Positions 8,342-18,400 of a stretch of 36,090 nucleotides of DNA are shown piece after piece (position 1 is the stretch's first letter; the number at the start of each line of letters is the position of its first letter). The DNA is from a virus. The position numbers and the translations under genes were made by a program. The stretch is from IMG/VR virus record IMGVR_UViG_3300045931_000399, positions 1 through 36,090 of that record; one strand, written 5' to 3'. Below the pieces are notes generated by a model. The model saw nothing but the letters and a program-made list of their open reading frames with translations. It ran no database searches and had not been told where the DNA came from.

Positions 8342-8704
8342 ATGGCGCAACTCACCCACGTCGCCCCGGCCGGCACGCGCACCGCGCGCGTGACCGTCGA
8401 GCACCTCGTGGAGGACACCAGCAGCGGCTTTCCGGATCCGACCTGGGAGGCACTCGTCACCGTGTTCATGCAGAAGATCGATCTCATCGGACACGAGGCC
8501 TTCCGCGCCGATCAGATGACGGCGCGGTATGACGTGCGGTTCATCGCGCCGTACACGCCCGCGCTGGACCCGGAGCTCGTCGACGTGCCCGCGACGCATC
8601 GCCTCTCGCACCGCGGGCACATCTACGACATCGTCACGGCGGCGATCGTGGGATCGTTCGAGGGCGTCGAGTATCACGCCCTCACGCACACGGGAGGCGG
8701 ATGA
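8342..8704 (+). CDS. Head closure / head-tail joining protein
   Basis: A 120-aa beta-rich protein matching the pattern of the phage head-tail joining family (SPP1 gp16/HK97 gp7-like): basic N-terminal strand, then DLIGHEAFRADQMTARYDVRFIAPYTPAL and the typical ending LSHRGHIYDIVTAAIVGSFEGVEYHAL. It closes the connector after packaging. The stop overlaps the ATGATG start of the next gene. Confidence 0.82.
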   Translation: MAQLTHVAPAGTRTARVTVEHLVEDTSSGFPDPTWEALVTVFMQKIDLIGHEAFRADQMTARYDVRFIAPYTPALDPELVDVPATHRLSHRGHIYDIVTAAIVGSFEGVEYHALTHTGGG

Positions 8705-9141
8705 TGGTCATCAGCGTGCAACTCACCGGCCTCGACGCGCTCGTGCGCACGCTCGTGCACGACCTCGACGAGGCGGTGCAGGTGCCCGTGCTGCGCAAGA
8801 CGCTCGTCGCGGCGGCCGAGCCGATGCGCGCCGGCATGGCGGCGCGGGCGCCGCGCGGCGCCGATCCTGCGCCGCACATTGCCGAGCACATCCTCACGAA
8901 GCCATTGTCCCCGAGCGAGCTCGAGGCCGTGACCGATGACAGCGCGGGCGTGGAGCTCGGGCCGGCGAAAGAATTTTTCTACGGGTATTTCTGGGAGTTT
9001 GGCGGGCCCAACGTCCGCCATCCCGCGCGCCCCTTCATGCGGCCGGCGTTCGACGCGCACCAGGGCGAGGTGCTCGCGCGCATCGGATCCGATCTCGGCG
9101 CGGCGATTCTCGCGGCGGCGGCGAAGGAGACCAAGCGGTGA
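8701..9141 (+). CDS. Neck/tail completion protein (HK97 gp10 family)
   Basis: A 146-aa protein with the gp10-like signature: N-terminal VQLTGLDALVRTL, MRAGMAARAPRG, and the conserved YFWEFGGPNVRHPARPFMRPAFDA, where WEFG and PARPFMRPA are the diagnostic blocks. This family joins the head connector to the tail. ATG codons at 8701 and 8704 are both usable. The gene ends in a GTGA overlap with the next one. Confidence 0.88.
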   Translation: MMVISVQLTGLDALVRTLVHDLDEAVQVPVLRKTLVAAAEPMRAGMAARAPRGADPAPHIAEHILTKPLSPSELEAVTDDSAGVELGPAKEFFYGYFWEFGGPNVRHPARPFMRPAFDAHQGEVLARIGSDLGAAILAAAAKETKR

Positions 9142-9581
9142 ATCCCGAGGAGGCCGTGCGCCTGCGCATCCTCGCCATTCCCGCCGTCACGGCGATCGTG
9201 GGCACACGGGTGTACGTGGTCCTGTTGCCGCAATCGGTCATCACGCCGTGCGTGCGCGTGCAGCAGATCAGCCAGATTGACGAGGGCCAGAACCTGCGCG
9301 GCGGCGGCGGGAGTCGCGGCTGGGCGCGCGTGCAGGTCGATGCGATCACGGCAGTCGCCGATGCCGGCAATGCCTACGAGACCGCGCGCACGCTCACCGA
9401 GGCGATCCACGGCGACGGCCTCGGCGACGGCGCGAGCGGGCTGCTCGGCTGGCGCGGTGTCAGTGACGGTCTCACCGTCACCGGGATCTTTTCCATGCTC
9501 GATGCGGTCGCCGAGTTCGAACCGGAAGAACTGCAGCAGCTGCGCCTGCGGCGGGATTATCAAGTCTGGTTTGCCCAGTAG
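9138..9581 (+). CDS. Tail completion protein (DUF3168-like)
   Basis: A 147-aa protein starting at GTG (9138) in the overlap with the previous stop. Features of the DUF3168/tail terminator family: EEAVRLRILAIPAVTAIVGTRVY at the start, RVQVDAITAVADAGNAYETARTLTEAI in the middle and a final LRRDYQVWF strand. It is thought to cap the tail tube at the neck. Position before the tail tube gene supports this. Confidence 0.83.
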   Translation: MNPEEAVRLRILAIPAVTAIVGTRVYVVLLPQSVITPCVRVQQISQIDEGQNLRGGGGSRGWARVQVDAITAVADAGNAYETARTLTEAIHGDGLGDGASGLLGWRGVSDGLTVTGIFSMLDAVAEFEPEELQQLRLRRDYQVWFAQ

Positions 9582-9593
9582 AGGAGAACAACG

Positions 9594-10280
9594 ATGGCCG
9601 ATGTGACCGATACCTACTACGCGAGCGAAGGGCAGATCGGGTATGGCGCCCAGTTGCTCGTCGCCGTCGACGACGATCCCGACACGGAGGCCACCGTGGC
9701 CGTGGCGGAGGTGACGACGATCACGCCCGGGTCGATCGACACCGAGGATGTCGTGCGGACGCACCTGCGCTCGCCCGACGCGCACCACGAACACATGCCG
9801 GGCATCCGTGACTCGGGCGCCTTTGAGCTGGTGGGCACGCTGCGGCTTGACCACGAAAGTCAAAATAACAATCCCGGGCCGCCCGGCGGGCTCATCTACC
9901 TGCAGCGCACGCGCGCCGTCGTCAACTTCGGGATCCAGCTCGCGGACGCGACCCTGCTGCCGTTCCGCGGCTACGTCCAGCGGTTCCAGCTGGGCGCGAT
10001 CGGCGTGACCGGGCTGACGACGTTCACCGCGGCGATTATGCCGACCGAGAGCTACTCCGCCGATCTGCCGGGCATGGCGGCGACAGGCGCGACCGCGGGC
10101 TCCCCGGGGAGCTTCACGCCATCCGGCGCGAGCCTGCCGGCCGACCTGGCAGCGCTCAACGCCGCCAGTGTGACGGCCTCGCCGACGTCCGCGTGGACGA
10201 CCGGCCAGCATGTGGTGCTCGGCGACGCCTCACAGGCGCACTGGAACGGGACCACCTGGGTCGTGGGGGCGGCGTCGTAA
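9594..10280 (+). CDS. Major tail tube protein
   Basis: A 228-aa beta-rich protein with AGAGGAG-type ribosome-binding site, lying between tail completion and tail chaperone genes as in all siphoviruses of this layout. The tube domain covers about 1-150 (IGYGAQLLVAVDDDP, FELVGTLRLDHESQNNNPG, FRGYVQRFQLGAIGVTGLTTFTAAIMPT). The C-terminal part (about 160-228, GSFTPSGASLPADLAALN ... GQHVVLGDASQAHWNGTTWVVG) is an added small beta domain seen on many tail tube proteins, probably exposed on the tail surface. The stop overlaps the next ATG by one base. Confidence 0.85.
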   Translation: MADVTDTYYASEGQIGYGAQLLVAVDDDPDTEATVAVAEVTTITPGSIDTEDVVRTHLRSPDAHHEHMPGIRDSGAFELVGTLRLDHESQNNNPGPPGGLIYLQRTRAVVNFGIQLADATLLPFRGYVQRFQLGAIGVTGLTTFTAAIMPTESYSADLPGMAATGATAGSPGSFTPSGASLPADLAALNAASVTASPTSAWTTGQHVVLGDASQAHWNGTTWVVGAAS

Positions 10281-10651
10281 TGGCCGCAAATCCAGAACGC
10301 GGCGAGGTCGAGATCCTGTGCCACGGGAAGCCGTATGTCTTGCGCATGACGATGAACGCCCTGCGCGCCGTCGAAAAACGTACGGGCAAGACCCTGGGTG
10401 AGCTCGGACTCGGCATCGCGCGCTCGAGCGTGCTCGATCTGTGTGAGTTTGTGTGGGCGCTGCTGCAGCCGTATCACGCCGCGGAGTTTCCCACCGTCGA
10501 CAGCGTCGGGGATTTCATCGACGACGTCGGCATGGTCGAGTGCAGCGCGAAAGTCGGGGAGGTCATCCAGATGAACCAGCCGCCCGGGACGGCCGAAAAC
10601 CCTCCGGAGGCTGGGACTGGCGACGGCAAGTTATCGAGTGCCGCCGCCTAG
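10280..10651 (+). CDS. Tail assembly chaperone, upstream frame (GTA gp11-like)
   Basis: A 123-aa protein that begins in the stop codon of the tail tube gene. The core (GEVEILCHGKPYVLRMTMNALRAVEKRTGKTLGELG) is typical of the tail chaperone of gene-transfer agents and related siphoviruses, the functional equivalent of lambda gpG. It ends in a disordered AENPPEAGTGDG stretch which contains a -1 slippery heptamer. It should coat the tape measure protein during tail assembly. The short form stops at 10651. Confidence 0.85.
   Translation: MAANPERGEVEILCHGKPYVLRMTMNALRAVEKRTGKTLGELGLGIARSSVLDLCEFVWALLQPYHAAEFPTVDSVGDFIDDVGMVECSAKVGEVIQMNQPPGTAENPPEAGTGDGKLSSAAA
10597..10603 (+). promoter_or_regulatory. 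-1 programmed ribosomal frameshift site AAACCCT
   Basis: A canonical X XXY YYZ heptamer. In the chaperone frame it is read A AAC CCT; after a -1 slip the codons are AAA CCC, which is exactly the frame of the downstream ORF (GRKPSGGWDW). A CCTCCGGAGG palindrome overlaps the 3' side (10601-10610), and the GGAGG in it could act as a stimulatory Shine-Dalgarno-like element or part of a stem. Confidence 0.85.
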
Positions 10652-10962
10652 GTCTCAGCCGCGACGAGTTCTGGGGCTCGACGCCGCGCGAATTGTTCGA
10701 TGCGGTGGACGCGCGGCTGCTGGCGCAGCGCGACGAATGGAACCGTGATGTCCGGCTCGCCTGGCGGATTGCCGATCTCGTGGTGGCCACCTGGGCGAAG
10801 GGCCGCACGCCGGACCTGCAGAGTCTCCTGATGCAGGAGCGATCGACGTGGCCGCAGTCGCTCGCCGAACAGAAGGCGGCGCTGCAGATTCTGGCGGGAC
10901 GTCTCGGACGGCCGCTGCAGCAGAAGGGATGGCGCAGACAGATGCGAAAGGCGCTCCGGTAA
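10603..10962 (+). CDS. Tail assembly chaperone, frameshift extension (lambda T-like)
   Basis: The region read after a -1 shift at 10597-10603, adding 119 aa to the first 108 aa of the chaperone, for a fusion of about 227 aa. Conserved extension features are WDWRRQVIECRRLGLSRDEFWGSTPRELFDAV, equivalent to the second-frame domain of GTA-like tail chaperones. No good independent start with ribosome-binding site precedes this domain in its own frame, which supports expression as a fusion. In lambda the G-GT ratio is needed for correct tail length. It ends one base before the tape measure start. Confidence 0.82.
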   Translation, partial: SGGWDWRRQVIECRRLGLSRDEFWGSTPRELFDAVDARLLAQRDEWNRDVRLAWRIADLVVATWAKGRTPDLQSLLMQERSTWPQSLAEQKAALQILAGRLGRPLQQKGWRRQMRKALR

Positions 10963-13494
10963 ATGGCGGCTTCCGGCACCGTCGGGATTCTGCGCGCGCT
11001 GCTGACCGCGGATGCGTCGTCGTTTCAGAAAACGATGAAGCAATCCGCCGACGCCGCGACCGGGTTCGGCAAGTCTGTTAATCAGCTCGGCACGACCGCG
11101 ACGAAGGTCGGCGGCCAGTTGAATCGCCTCGAGGCGAGCTTCCGCGGCGACAAGCTCCTCTCCACCGCCAACAACCTCACGCGCGCCATCACGAATCTCG
11201 GCGGCGCCTCGCGGCTCACCGCGCAGGAACAGGAGAAAGTCAATCGGCAGCTGACCGTCGCGATCGAGAAGTACCGCGTGATGGGGCAGCAGGCGCCCAA
11301 GGCGATGATTGACCTCGAGGCCGCGACGCGCAAGACGGGCACCGCGGCGGGCTTCCTCAATACGCAGATGGTCGCGATCGGGAGCGCCATTGGCAGCTTT
11401 GTCGGCAACCTCGCGACGCGCGGCATCTCGGCGGTCGTCAATCTTGGCACGGCCGCCCTCGAGAGCGCCGGGCAGATTGCCGACATGAGCAAGCGGCTCG
11501 GCATCTCGGCGCAGGCGGTCCAGGGCTTCCAGTTCGCGGCGGAGCAGAGCGGCACGACGATCGATGCGTTCGGCACCGCGATCAACAAACTGAACATCCA
11601 TCTCGCCGAGGGCAACAAGAGCACCATCGGTGCGCTCGAGGGCCTCGGGCTCGAGCTGACGAAGCTGCGCCAGATGAAGCCGGAGGATGCCTTCCTCGCG
11701 GTCGCCGACGCGCTCGCCGAGATTAGCGACCCGATGGAACGGGCGCGGCTCGGCGCCGAGCTCCTCGGCAAAGGGTTTGCGGACATCTCCCCGGCCATTC
11801 AAAACGACCTGCGCAAGATCGCGGCGTCGGCGTCGAAGATGTCCGATGAGACCGTCGAGGCGCTCGACAAAGCGGGCGATGCGCTCGATCAGTTGAAGCG
11901 TGACGCCACCATCGTCGCCGGGAGCGTCGTCGGGTTCTTCTATTCGATGGGGTCTGCGGCGCTGGACTTCGCGGCGAAAGCGACCGAGGCCAAGACCAAG
12001 GGGCAGGAGTTCGAAGAGGTCGCCGCGCGCATCCGGCAAAGTCAAAGCACGCCAGACCTGCCGGCGGCGCCGGGCTTGCCGACGTTGCCCGCCCTCGGCG
12101 GCGGGACGCACCGCGAAGCCACGGCGCAGGAGATTGCGCAGACCGAGCGCCAGGCGGAGGCGCTGTCGAGAGCTGCGGCCGCGCAACAGAAGTGGAACGA
12201 GGCGCGCGCGAAGGAACGCGAAGCCATCGAGGCCGCCTCGCAGGGGATGACCTACTGGCTGGCGGGGATGAAGACGGCCCCCGCAGCGATCGAGAGCATC
12301 GGGAGTTCGCTGACGTCTGACTTTCTGCCGGCGATGCAGATGTCGACGGATGCCGTGATGGCGTTCGCGACGCAGGGCCAGGACTCGCTGCTCAAGTTCG
12401 AGAAGACGATCGTCAGTCAGAACGTCTCGGGCGCGTCCAAACAGCTGCTGACGTTTTGGCGCGACGAACTACCGGACGTGGCCAAGGACGCCTTCGAGGG
12501 CATGACGCGCGGCATGAGCTACGCGATGGCCGACATGTTGACATTCACGCAGGGTTTCAAGGACGGCTTCCTCAACATCTGGCGATCGATTCAGGCGGCC
12601 TTCAGCAACATCCTGGCGAGCATGCTGCAGGAGTTCATCAGTGGATTTCTCAAGCGCATGTTTGCGGCCATGGCCGGGCGCAGTGCGGCCGGCGGCATCG
12701 GGGGCGGGCTGATCGGTGGAGGACTCGGGAGCCTCTTTGGGGGCGGCGCGGCGAGTGCGGCGGCGTTCGGGGCGGCGCCGGCCGTCGGGACCGCGGCGGG
12801 CGCGGCAGGCATGGCGTCGCTCGGCTGGACGGTGGGGGCGCCCACGACGGCCGCGGGCGGCGGGATGGCGGCGGCGATGGCGGCGTTCGCCACGAATCCG
12901 TTCACCATCGCCGCGGCCGGTGGCCTGGCGCTCGGGCTCGGCATCTGGAAGAAAGGCTGGTTCCGGGGCGGGCAGGAAGGCATCGCGGTCAACCCCGCGC
13001 GCGATCGCTTTCTGCGGCAGTTCGGGCCGCCGGGGACCGGCGAGGGTTCTGGCTTTCACACGCTCGCGTCGTTGCTGACGCAGCTGACCGGCCAACCCGG
13101 CGGCGGCGCGCTCTTCGCGGCGTTGACCTCCGCCGACACGATGAAAGAGTTCACGAGCGCCTCGACGCGCATCCTGACGCTGCTGCAGCGCAAGGGCGTC
13201 GCGGTGCCGGCGCCGAGTGGGGCGGGCCGCATTGCGCCGCCGGCCAATCCCCTGCCGGCGCTGGCCGCCGCGACGCGCAGCGCGAGCGCGGCGCCCGTGC
13301 CCGTCGCCACCGTCGCGACGCCGGTGCCTGGCGCCGGCGGCCTGGCAAGTGCGCCCGTGACGATGAACGTAACGATTCAGGCGTGGGACCGCGCCGATAT
13401 GGCCGACGCCTTTCGCACCGAGATTATTCCGCGCTTCAAGGATGCGTTGCAGTTCAATCAGTCTGGCTTGCGGACCGCCGTGGCAGGTGTGTGA
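10963..13494 (+). CDS. Tape measure protein
   Basis: An 843-aa protein directly after the tail chaperones. The N-terminus (GTVGILRALLTADASSFQKTMKQSADAATGFGKSV) is typical of tape measure proteins; the middle is long alpha-helix with Ala/Lys/Glu. Hydrophobic Gly/Ala-rich segments at about 560-665 could insert in the host membrane on injection. It sets tail length; by the usual scaling 843 aa implies a tail a little over 120 nm. It has no lysozyme-like motif that I can see. The stop overlaps the next ATG. Confidence 0.92.
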   Translation: MAASGTVGILRALLTADASSFQKTMKQSADAATGFGKSVNQLGTTATKVGGQLNRLEASFRGDKLLSTANNLTRAITNLGGASRLTAQEQEKVNRQLTVAIEKYRVMGQQAPKAMIDLEAATRKTGTAAGFLNTQMVAIGSAIGSFVGNLATRGISAVVNLGTAALESAGQIADMSKRLGISAQAVQGFQFAAEQSGTTIDAFGTAINKLNIHLAEGNKSTIGALEGLGLELTKLRQMKPEDAFLAVADALAEISDPMERARLGAELLGKGFADISPAIQNDLRKIAASASKMSDETVEALDKAGDALDQLKRDATIVAGSVVGFFYSMGSAALDFAAKATEAKTKGQEFEEVAARIRQSQSTPDLPAAPGLPTLPALGGGTHREATAQEIAQTERQAEALSRAAAAQQKWNEARAKEREAIEAASQGMTYWLAGMKTAPAAIESIGSSLTSDFLPAMQMSTDAVMAFATQGQDSLLKFEKTIVSQNVSGASKQLLTFWRDELPDVAKDAFEGMTRGMSYAMADMLTFTQGFKDGFLNIWRSIQAAFSNILASMLQEFISGFLKRMFAAMAGRSAAGGIGGGLIGGGLGSLFGGGAASAAAFGAAPAVGTAAGAAGMASLGWTVGAPTTAAGGGMAAAMAAFATNPFTIAAAGGLALGLGIWKKGWFRGGQEGIAVNPARDRFLRQFGPPGTGEGSGFHTLASLLTQLTGQPGGGALFAALTSADTMKEFTSASTRILTLLQRKGVAVPAPSGAGRIAPPANPLPALAAATRSASAAPVPVATVATPVPGAGGLASAPVTMNVTIQAWDRADMADAFRTEIIPRFKDALQFNQSGLRTAVAGV

Positions 13495-14297
13495 TGTGGT
13501 ACGCGCTCCCGACCGACGACCTCGCCCCGAGCGCGATCGCGGTCACGGCGAGCGCCGAGGATCCGGGCTACCCGGCGGATCTGCTCATCGATCCGAATCC
13601 CGCGCACCCGGCGAAACTGACGACGACCACGGGCAGCTGGGTGCTGCAGTTCGGGACGTCCATCGCGCCGGTCGCCGCGGTGCTGGTGTATCCGCAACTC
13701 GATGGCGGGCTCGCGGTCTCGCTGCAGGGGCACGCCACTGACAGCTGGGGCGCGCCGAGTTTCTCGCAGGCCTTCTCGATTCCCGGCCCGCATGAAGACG
13801 GCGCGAGTATCAGCCCGATCCTCGAGCTCTCGGGCACGCCGAGCTATGCCTACTGGCGCGTCAACGTGACGGGCACCAACTCCGTCCCCGTCGGCATCGG
13901 GCGGCTGATGCTGCTCTCGCACCTGCGCGCGTTCGAAGACGGCACCTCGGTCCAGTGGGGTGTCGAAGAGAGCGAGGACTACGGGGTCGTCGAGATGGCG
14001 ACCGAGCTCGGCGTCGAGACGATCTACGATCTCGGCAACAAACGGCGATCGCTCCAGGGCCAGATGCTCCTGCGCCAGGAAGGCGCGACGCAGTTCCTGA
14101 CGTTGCGGCGCGCGACGAAAGGGCGCGTCGAACCGTGGTTGCTCATTCCCTTTGAAGACGTGAACGACGCGTATCTCGTGCGGTGGAGCGAGCGCGCGAG
14201 CCTGCGGCAGATCAACTGGCCCGACCTCGTGGCGGGCTATGCGCAGATCCTGCCGCTGCGCGTGACGGAAGTGAGCCGGGGGCTGCCCTGGCCGTAG
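13494..14297 (+). CDS. Distal tail protein-like, DUF2460-position protein
   Basis: A 267-aa protein starting at ATG 13494, one base into the tape measure stop. It begins MWYALPTDDLAPSAIAVTAS and has a discoidin-like beta-sandwich pattern in the first 150 residues (PADLLIDPNPAHPAKLTTTTGSW, SYAYWRVNVTG, VPVGIGRLMLL), then a domain with EWLL-like repeats near the end (LVRWSERASLRQINWPDL). Position right after the tape measure suggests a distal tail or adaptor protein at the tail tip. Precise family is not certain. Confidence 0.7.
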   Translation: MWYALPTDDLAPSAIAVTASAEDPGYPADLLIDPNPAHPAKLTTTTGSWVLQFGTSIAPVAAVLVYPQLDGGLAVSLQGHATDSWGAPSFSQAFSIPGPHEDGASISPILELSGTPSYAYWRVNVTGTNSVPVGIGRLMLLSHLRAFEDGTSVQWGVEESEDYGVVEMATELGVETIYDLGNKRRSLQGQMLLRQEGATQFLTLRRATKGRVEPWLLIPFEDVNDAYLVRWSERASLRQINWPDLVAGYAQILPLRVTEVSRGLPWP

Positions 14298-14305
14298 GAG
14301 ATCCG

Positions 14306-15427
14306 ATGCTGCTCTTCATGGACGGCCAGGCGCACTACAGCACGGCGCAACTCGGGCGCAAGTGGACCTATACCGATCCGTATGAGACCTGGACGATCGT
14401 GAACGAGGGACGCTGGTCGAGTAATCCCTGCATCAAGCGCGTCGCGATCGATGATGTCTCGCCGCCGGGCTATCTGCTCAAGGGACCGATCATGACGCAA
14501 GGCGGCGCCTGGACGGCGGCGAGTACGGGCGTGTGCGGCTTCGCCTTCAAGACGGAGGACCTCTCCTTTCACCGCGAGGGCCAACCCGGCTCGGGGGCCG
14601 CCGACGGCGGGATCCTGAAAATCCTCGAGGGCTCCTCGGTGCACCTGGTGGTGTATCTCAATCCGGACGGCTCGATGAGCCTGTACCGCATGCCGCCATT
14701 CGGGGCGATGACGTTACTGGGGACCAGCCTGGTCGCGCTGTTCAACAACACCTGGGCGTATGTCGAGTTCAAGTGGACGATCGACGATCCCGGTGCCTTT
14801 GCCATCCGCGTCAACGGCCTCGAGGTGCTCACCTACACAGGCCGCACGATTTCGGATTCCCTGACCGATACCTATACGTCGGTGTGGACCTCGGTGCGGG
14901 TGCTCGAGTTTCGATCGTCCGAGGCGCCGGATTTTGCGACCTGCTGGATGAACGACTTCTATTTGCTCGACCAGAACGGCAGCGGCGACGAGCTGCGCGA
15001 CTTTCTCGGCGACGTCAAGATCCTCTGTATCCGCCCGAACGGCGTCGGCACGCATGCCGCCTGGACGCCGAACACCGGCGCCAACTGGGCGGCCGTCGAC
15101 GACACGCCGGCCGACGATGACACGACCTACGTCAGCACGAGCGCCGCGAATACCCGCGACAGCCACACCTTCGAGGACATCCCGACCAACGTGACCGTGC
15201 TCGGGTTTCAGACCTGCCATCTCTCGAAGCGCGCCACGCCCGGCAGCGCGGAGCTGAAGCCGACCGTGCGCTCGGGCGGGACGACGCATGATGGGAACAG
15301 CCAGAGCGTCGCGTCCGACACCGTCTACAGTTACGCGCTGCAACCCTACGACACGAATCCCGTGACCGAGGCGCAGGCCACGGCGGCGGAGATCAACGCG
15401 GCCGAGTTCGGCACGCTCTACGTGTAG
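14306..15427 (+). CDS. Tail structural protein with LamG-like domain
   Basis: A 373-aa protein with GTAGGAG upstream of the ATG. Residues about 1-230 look like a concanavalin/LamG-type jelly roll (GVCGFAFKTEDLSF, VHLVVYLNPDGSMSLYRM, TWAYVEFKWTIDDPGAFAIRVNGLEV, DFATCWMNDFYLLDQNGSGDE); the last hydrophobic-acidic strand is diagnostic of this group of phage tail proteins. The C-terminal half (TFEDIPTNVTVLGFQTC ... PTVRSGGTTHDG) is a second beta-rich domain common in the same proteins. Likely part of the tail tip, perhaps glycan binding. Confidence 0.75.
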   Translation: MLLFMDGQAHYSTAQLGRKWTYTDPYETWTIVNEGRWSSNPCIKRVAIDDVSPPGYLLKGPIMTQGGAWTAASTGVCGFAFKTEDLSFHREGQPGSGAADGGILKILEGSSVHLVVYLNPDGSMSLYRMPPFGAMTLLGTSLVALFNNTWAYVEFKWTIDDPGAFAIRVNGLEVLTYTGRTISDSLTDTYTSVWTSVRVLEFRSSEAPDFATCWMNDFYLLDQNGSGDELRDFLGDVKILCIRPNGVGTHAAWTPNTGANWAAVDDTPADDDTTYVSTSAANTRDSHTFEDIPTNVTVLGFQTCHLSKRATPGSAELKPTVRSGGTTHDGNSQSVASDTVYSYALQPYDTNPVTEAQATAAEINAAEFGTLYV

Positions 15428-15436
15428 CAGGACCCC

Positions 15437-18400
15437 GTGGCGTTCCCGACTCGCCTCGGCCTCCGATCGACGCAGGCGTGGTTTCCTGGGGGCGCCACGC
15501 TCGCCACCTCGGGCGCCGCCTGGGTCGTCTCGGCCGGGTCCACGATCGTCGTCTGCGTGGGCGGCGTGAACAGCGGGGGCCAGACGGTCACCTCCGTCAC
15601 CGACAGCGCCGGCAATACGTACACCAAAGTCGATCACGTCTTCCACGCCGGCGACCTGTACCGCGGCGAAATGTGGTACAGCGCCGGCATCGGGGCCGAC
15701 AGCAACCTGGTCGTCACCGTGACCTGGTCGGCGGCGGTCGACTACAAGGGCATCGTCGCGATCGAGTACGCCGGCATGCTGACGCCGACGCCGCTCGATG
15801 CCAGCGCGAAAGGAACGGGCGACGGGAGCACGGCGACGACGGGCACGCTGACGACCACGGCCACCGATGAGATCCATATTCTCTTCGGCCGCTGGGGCAT
15901 TGCCTCGGTCACCTATCCAGCGGGCTTCAGCAGTCTCCTGGCCGGCGGGTCGCTGATTCCCGTCGCGGAGGCCACGGTGGCCGCGACGATGTCGGGCACC
16001 TATACGCTGACCCAGTCGTTTGCCTATTTTGCGCTGGCGGCGGCCTTCAAGCCGTCACCGACCACCGTCCCGCCCTTATTGACGCAGGTCGTGGTTGAAG
16101 TGGCGACGGCCGTGGCCGCGGAGGGACAGCTCTCACAGGCCATCGTCGAAATTCTCGTGGGCGCGCCGGCGGAGCCGATCCCGCCCGGTGGGTGGCTGGC
16201 GTGGATCGAATGGCCCGAGACCGCGGAGACGCGTGTCAGTGGTCCCATCCCGGACATCGTCGCCTACAGCGACTGGGACCTGCAGGATCCGCCGAGCTAT
16301 TACCACGGGTACAAGCAGGCGCGCGTCGAGCGCTTCGGCCAGGCGACGCGCACGCTCAGTGAACCGCGCACGGGCGACTGGCAGGGGAGCGCGTTTGATT
16401 TCCGGTTGTCGGATTTCGATCGGATCCTGCGCACGCAGCTGGAGAGCCTGACCGATCGGTACTGGAACGTCGGCCACTTTATCTGTCGCATGGTGACGCG
16501 CCCGGTGCGCGCGGCGCTCGGGGAGCCGCTCATCATCTTCGTCGGGCCGCTGCGGCGCGCCGATCCGGTCGCGCCGCTCTCGATGGAGCTGCTGCTCGAG
16601 GATGCCGTCGGGCACGGCATGCTCTCGGAGCAGCTGCTCATTCCCCAGCGCGTCGTGGATGCCAGCGACTGGGACGACGTCGAGATTGTCGAGAGCGCGA
16701 AGGGGCATCCGGTGCCCATCATCTACGGCACGCACAGTCGCCCGGCCGGGGCGTTCGCGCCGATCTATCTCGGGCTCGAGGACGACGGCACCGATCACGT
16801 CTGGCTGGTCGCGGGCCACTACGCCCACGTGACCGACATCTTCATTGACGGCATCAGTGTGCTCGGGACCGAGGGCACCGACTGGACGCTGCCGGGGATG
16901 AGCGGCCCGGCGTACGAGGAGGTCGCGGGGACACGCTACACGCTCATCCGCGGGCGCAAGGGCGTGCCGGCCACGCCGGTCGGACCCGGGGGCACGGGGC
17001 CGATTCTCTACGGCGACAACGTCGGCTGGGCCGTCGAAGGCTATTTTGAGACCTGGTCGGCGAGCTATCCGGTCTCAGGGGAAACAACGCGCTGGGATGT
17101 CAACGCCACCGTCGATACGCACGGCGGCACGCGCTGCATCACCGGCGTGGACCTCCCCGAGGGGGATCATCTGGTCGGCAACTTCGGCATCACGACCACG
17201 GGCGAGCAGGGCTATGCGCTCGACGACTACGACGAGCTCCACATCTGGATCAAGAACGCCACGGCGAGCTGGATCCTCAGCACGCTCGAGATCAACTTTG
17301 CGATCCGGCCGACCCCCGCCGATCCGGTCGAGGCCGTCGGCATCGTCGTCGAGGTCTATGACGGGCAGTACGGCTTTGACGAGACCAACGTCACGACCTG
17401 GCAGGAGCTCGTGATTCCGATCGCCGATTTCATGGCCGACCCCGGCGCGCGCGCGGATTACCTGATCATCCGCAAGTGGGGCGAGGACGATATCTCGCTC
17501 AGTCTCGATGACATTACGCTCGGCTTTGCGGGCGACCCGCCCGAGGCCGAGGATGAAGTGACCCAGGCCGATGCGGTCGCCGCGGGCACGATGACGCTGA
17601 CCATCAACGTGGAGGGCTGGACGACGACCGGCGATGACGAGGGCGACGTCTATCACGACATCTACGACCAGTATTACCACTGGCTTGTGAACTATGTGGC
17701 GCATCCCGACGGCTATCAGACGGGCGCGTCCCTCACGAATCCGGTCGTGAACCTCTTCGATCGCCTCGTGCACGCGGTCCTGGCGGAGAGCTTCGCGACG
17801 GCGAAGGCGCAGGCGGAGGTCCGCTATCCGCCGACCGGCTATCTCGGGCACGCGATTTTCGGCGCGGGGCCGGGCGATCGCCTCCCGGTGCGCAGCTGGA
17901 TCAGCCGCTGGAACCTGAGCGCAGATTGTCGCTTCGGCGTGACGCGCTACGGGGAACTGTTCATCGTGCTGCACGAGCCGACGATTGCCGACCAGGAGGC
18001 CGCGCCCGTGGTCGATGAGGTGCTCGACATCCTCGAGGGGAGCTTCTCGATCGAGATGGGCTGGGAGGTGCAGGCGACGCGGATTCCCTTCCGCGCCGAC
18101 TTCAATTACGCGACCGGCGAGTGGCTCGTGCTGCGCGATGCCGAGGATACCGCCACGTCCGAGGCGTACGGGCGGCCCGAGGGCATCCCCGGCCCGGTGC
18201 GGGAGTATCTCTTCATCAAGGACACCGACCAGGCGAAAAACGTCGGCGAGCACGAAGTGCAGCGCGTCGGGCACCCGCCGCGCGTGCTGCAGTTCGAGAC
18301 GAACCTCGGCGAGCTGGTGACGCAGGAGCTCGGCGCGTATATCACCGTGCGGCACTTCGCGGGCGTGGGACCCAGCGAAGAACGCTTATGTCAGATCGAA

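Noticed and set aside
12456-13493. Upstream extension of the distal tail protein frame into the tape measure gene
   Set aside because: The extension is out of frame with the tape measure and low-complexity; the protein starts naturally at ATG 13494 in the tape measure stop.
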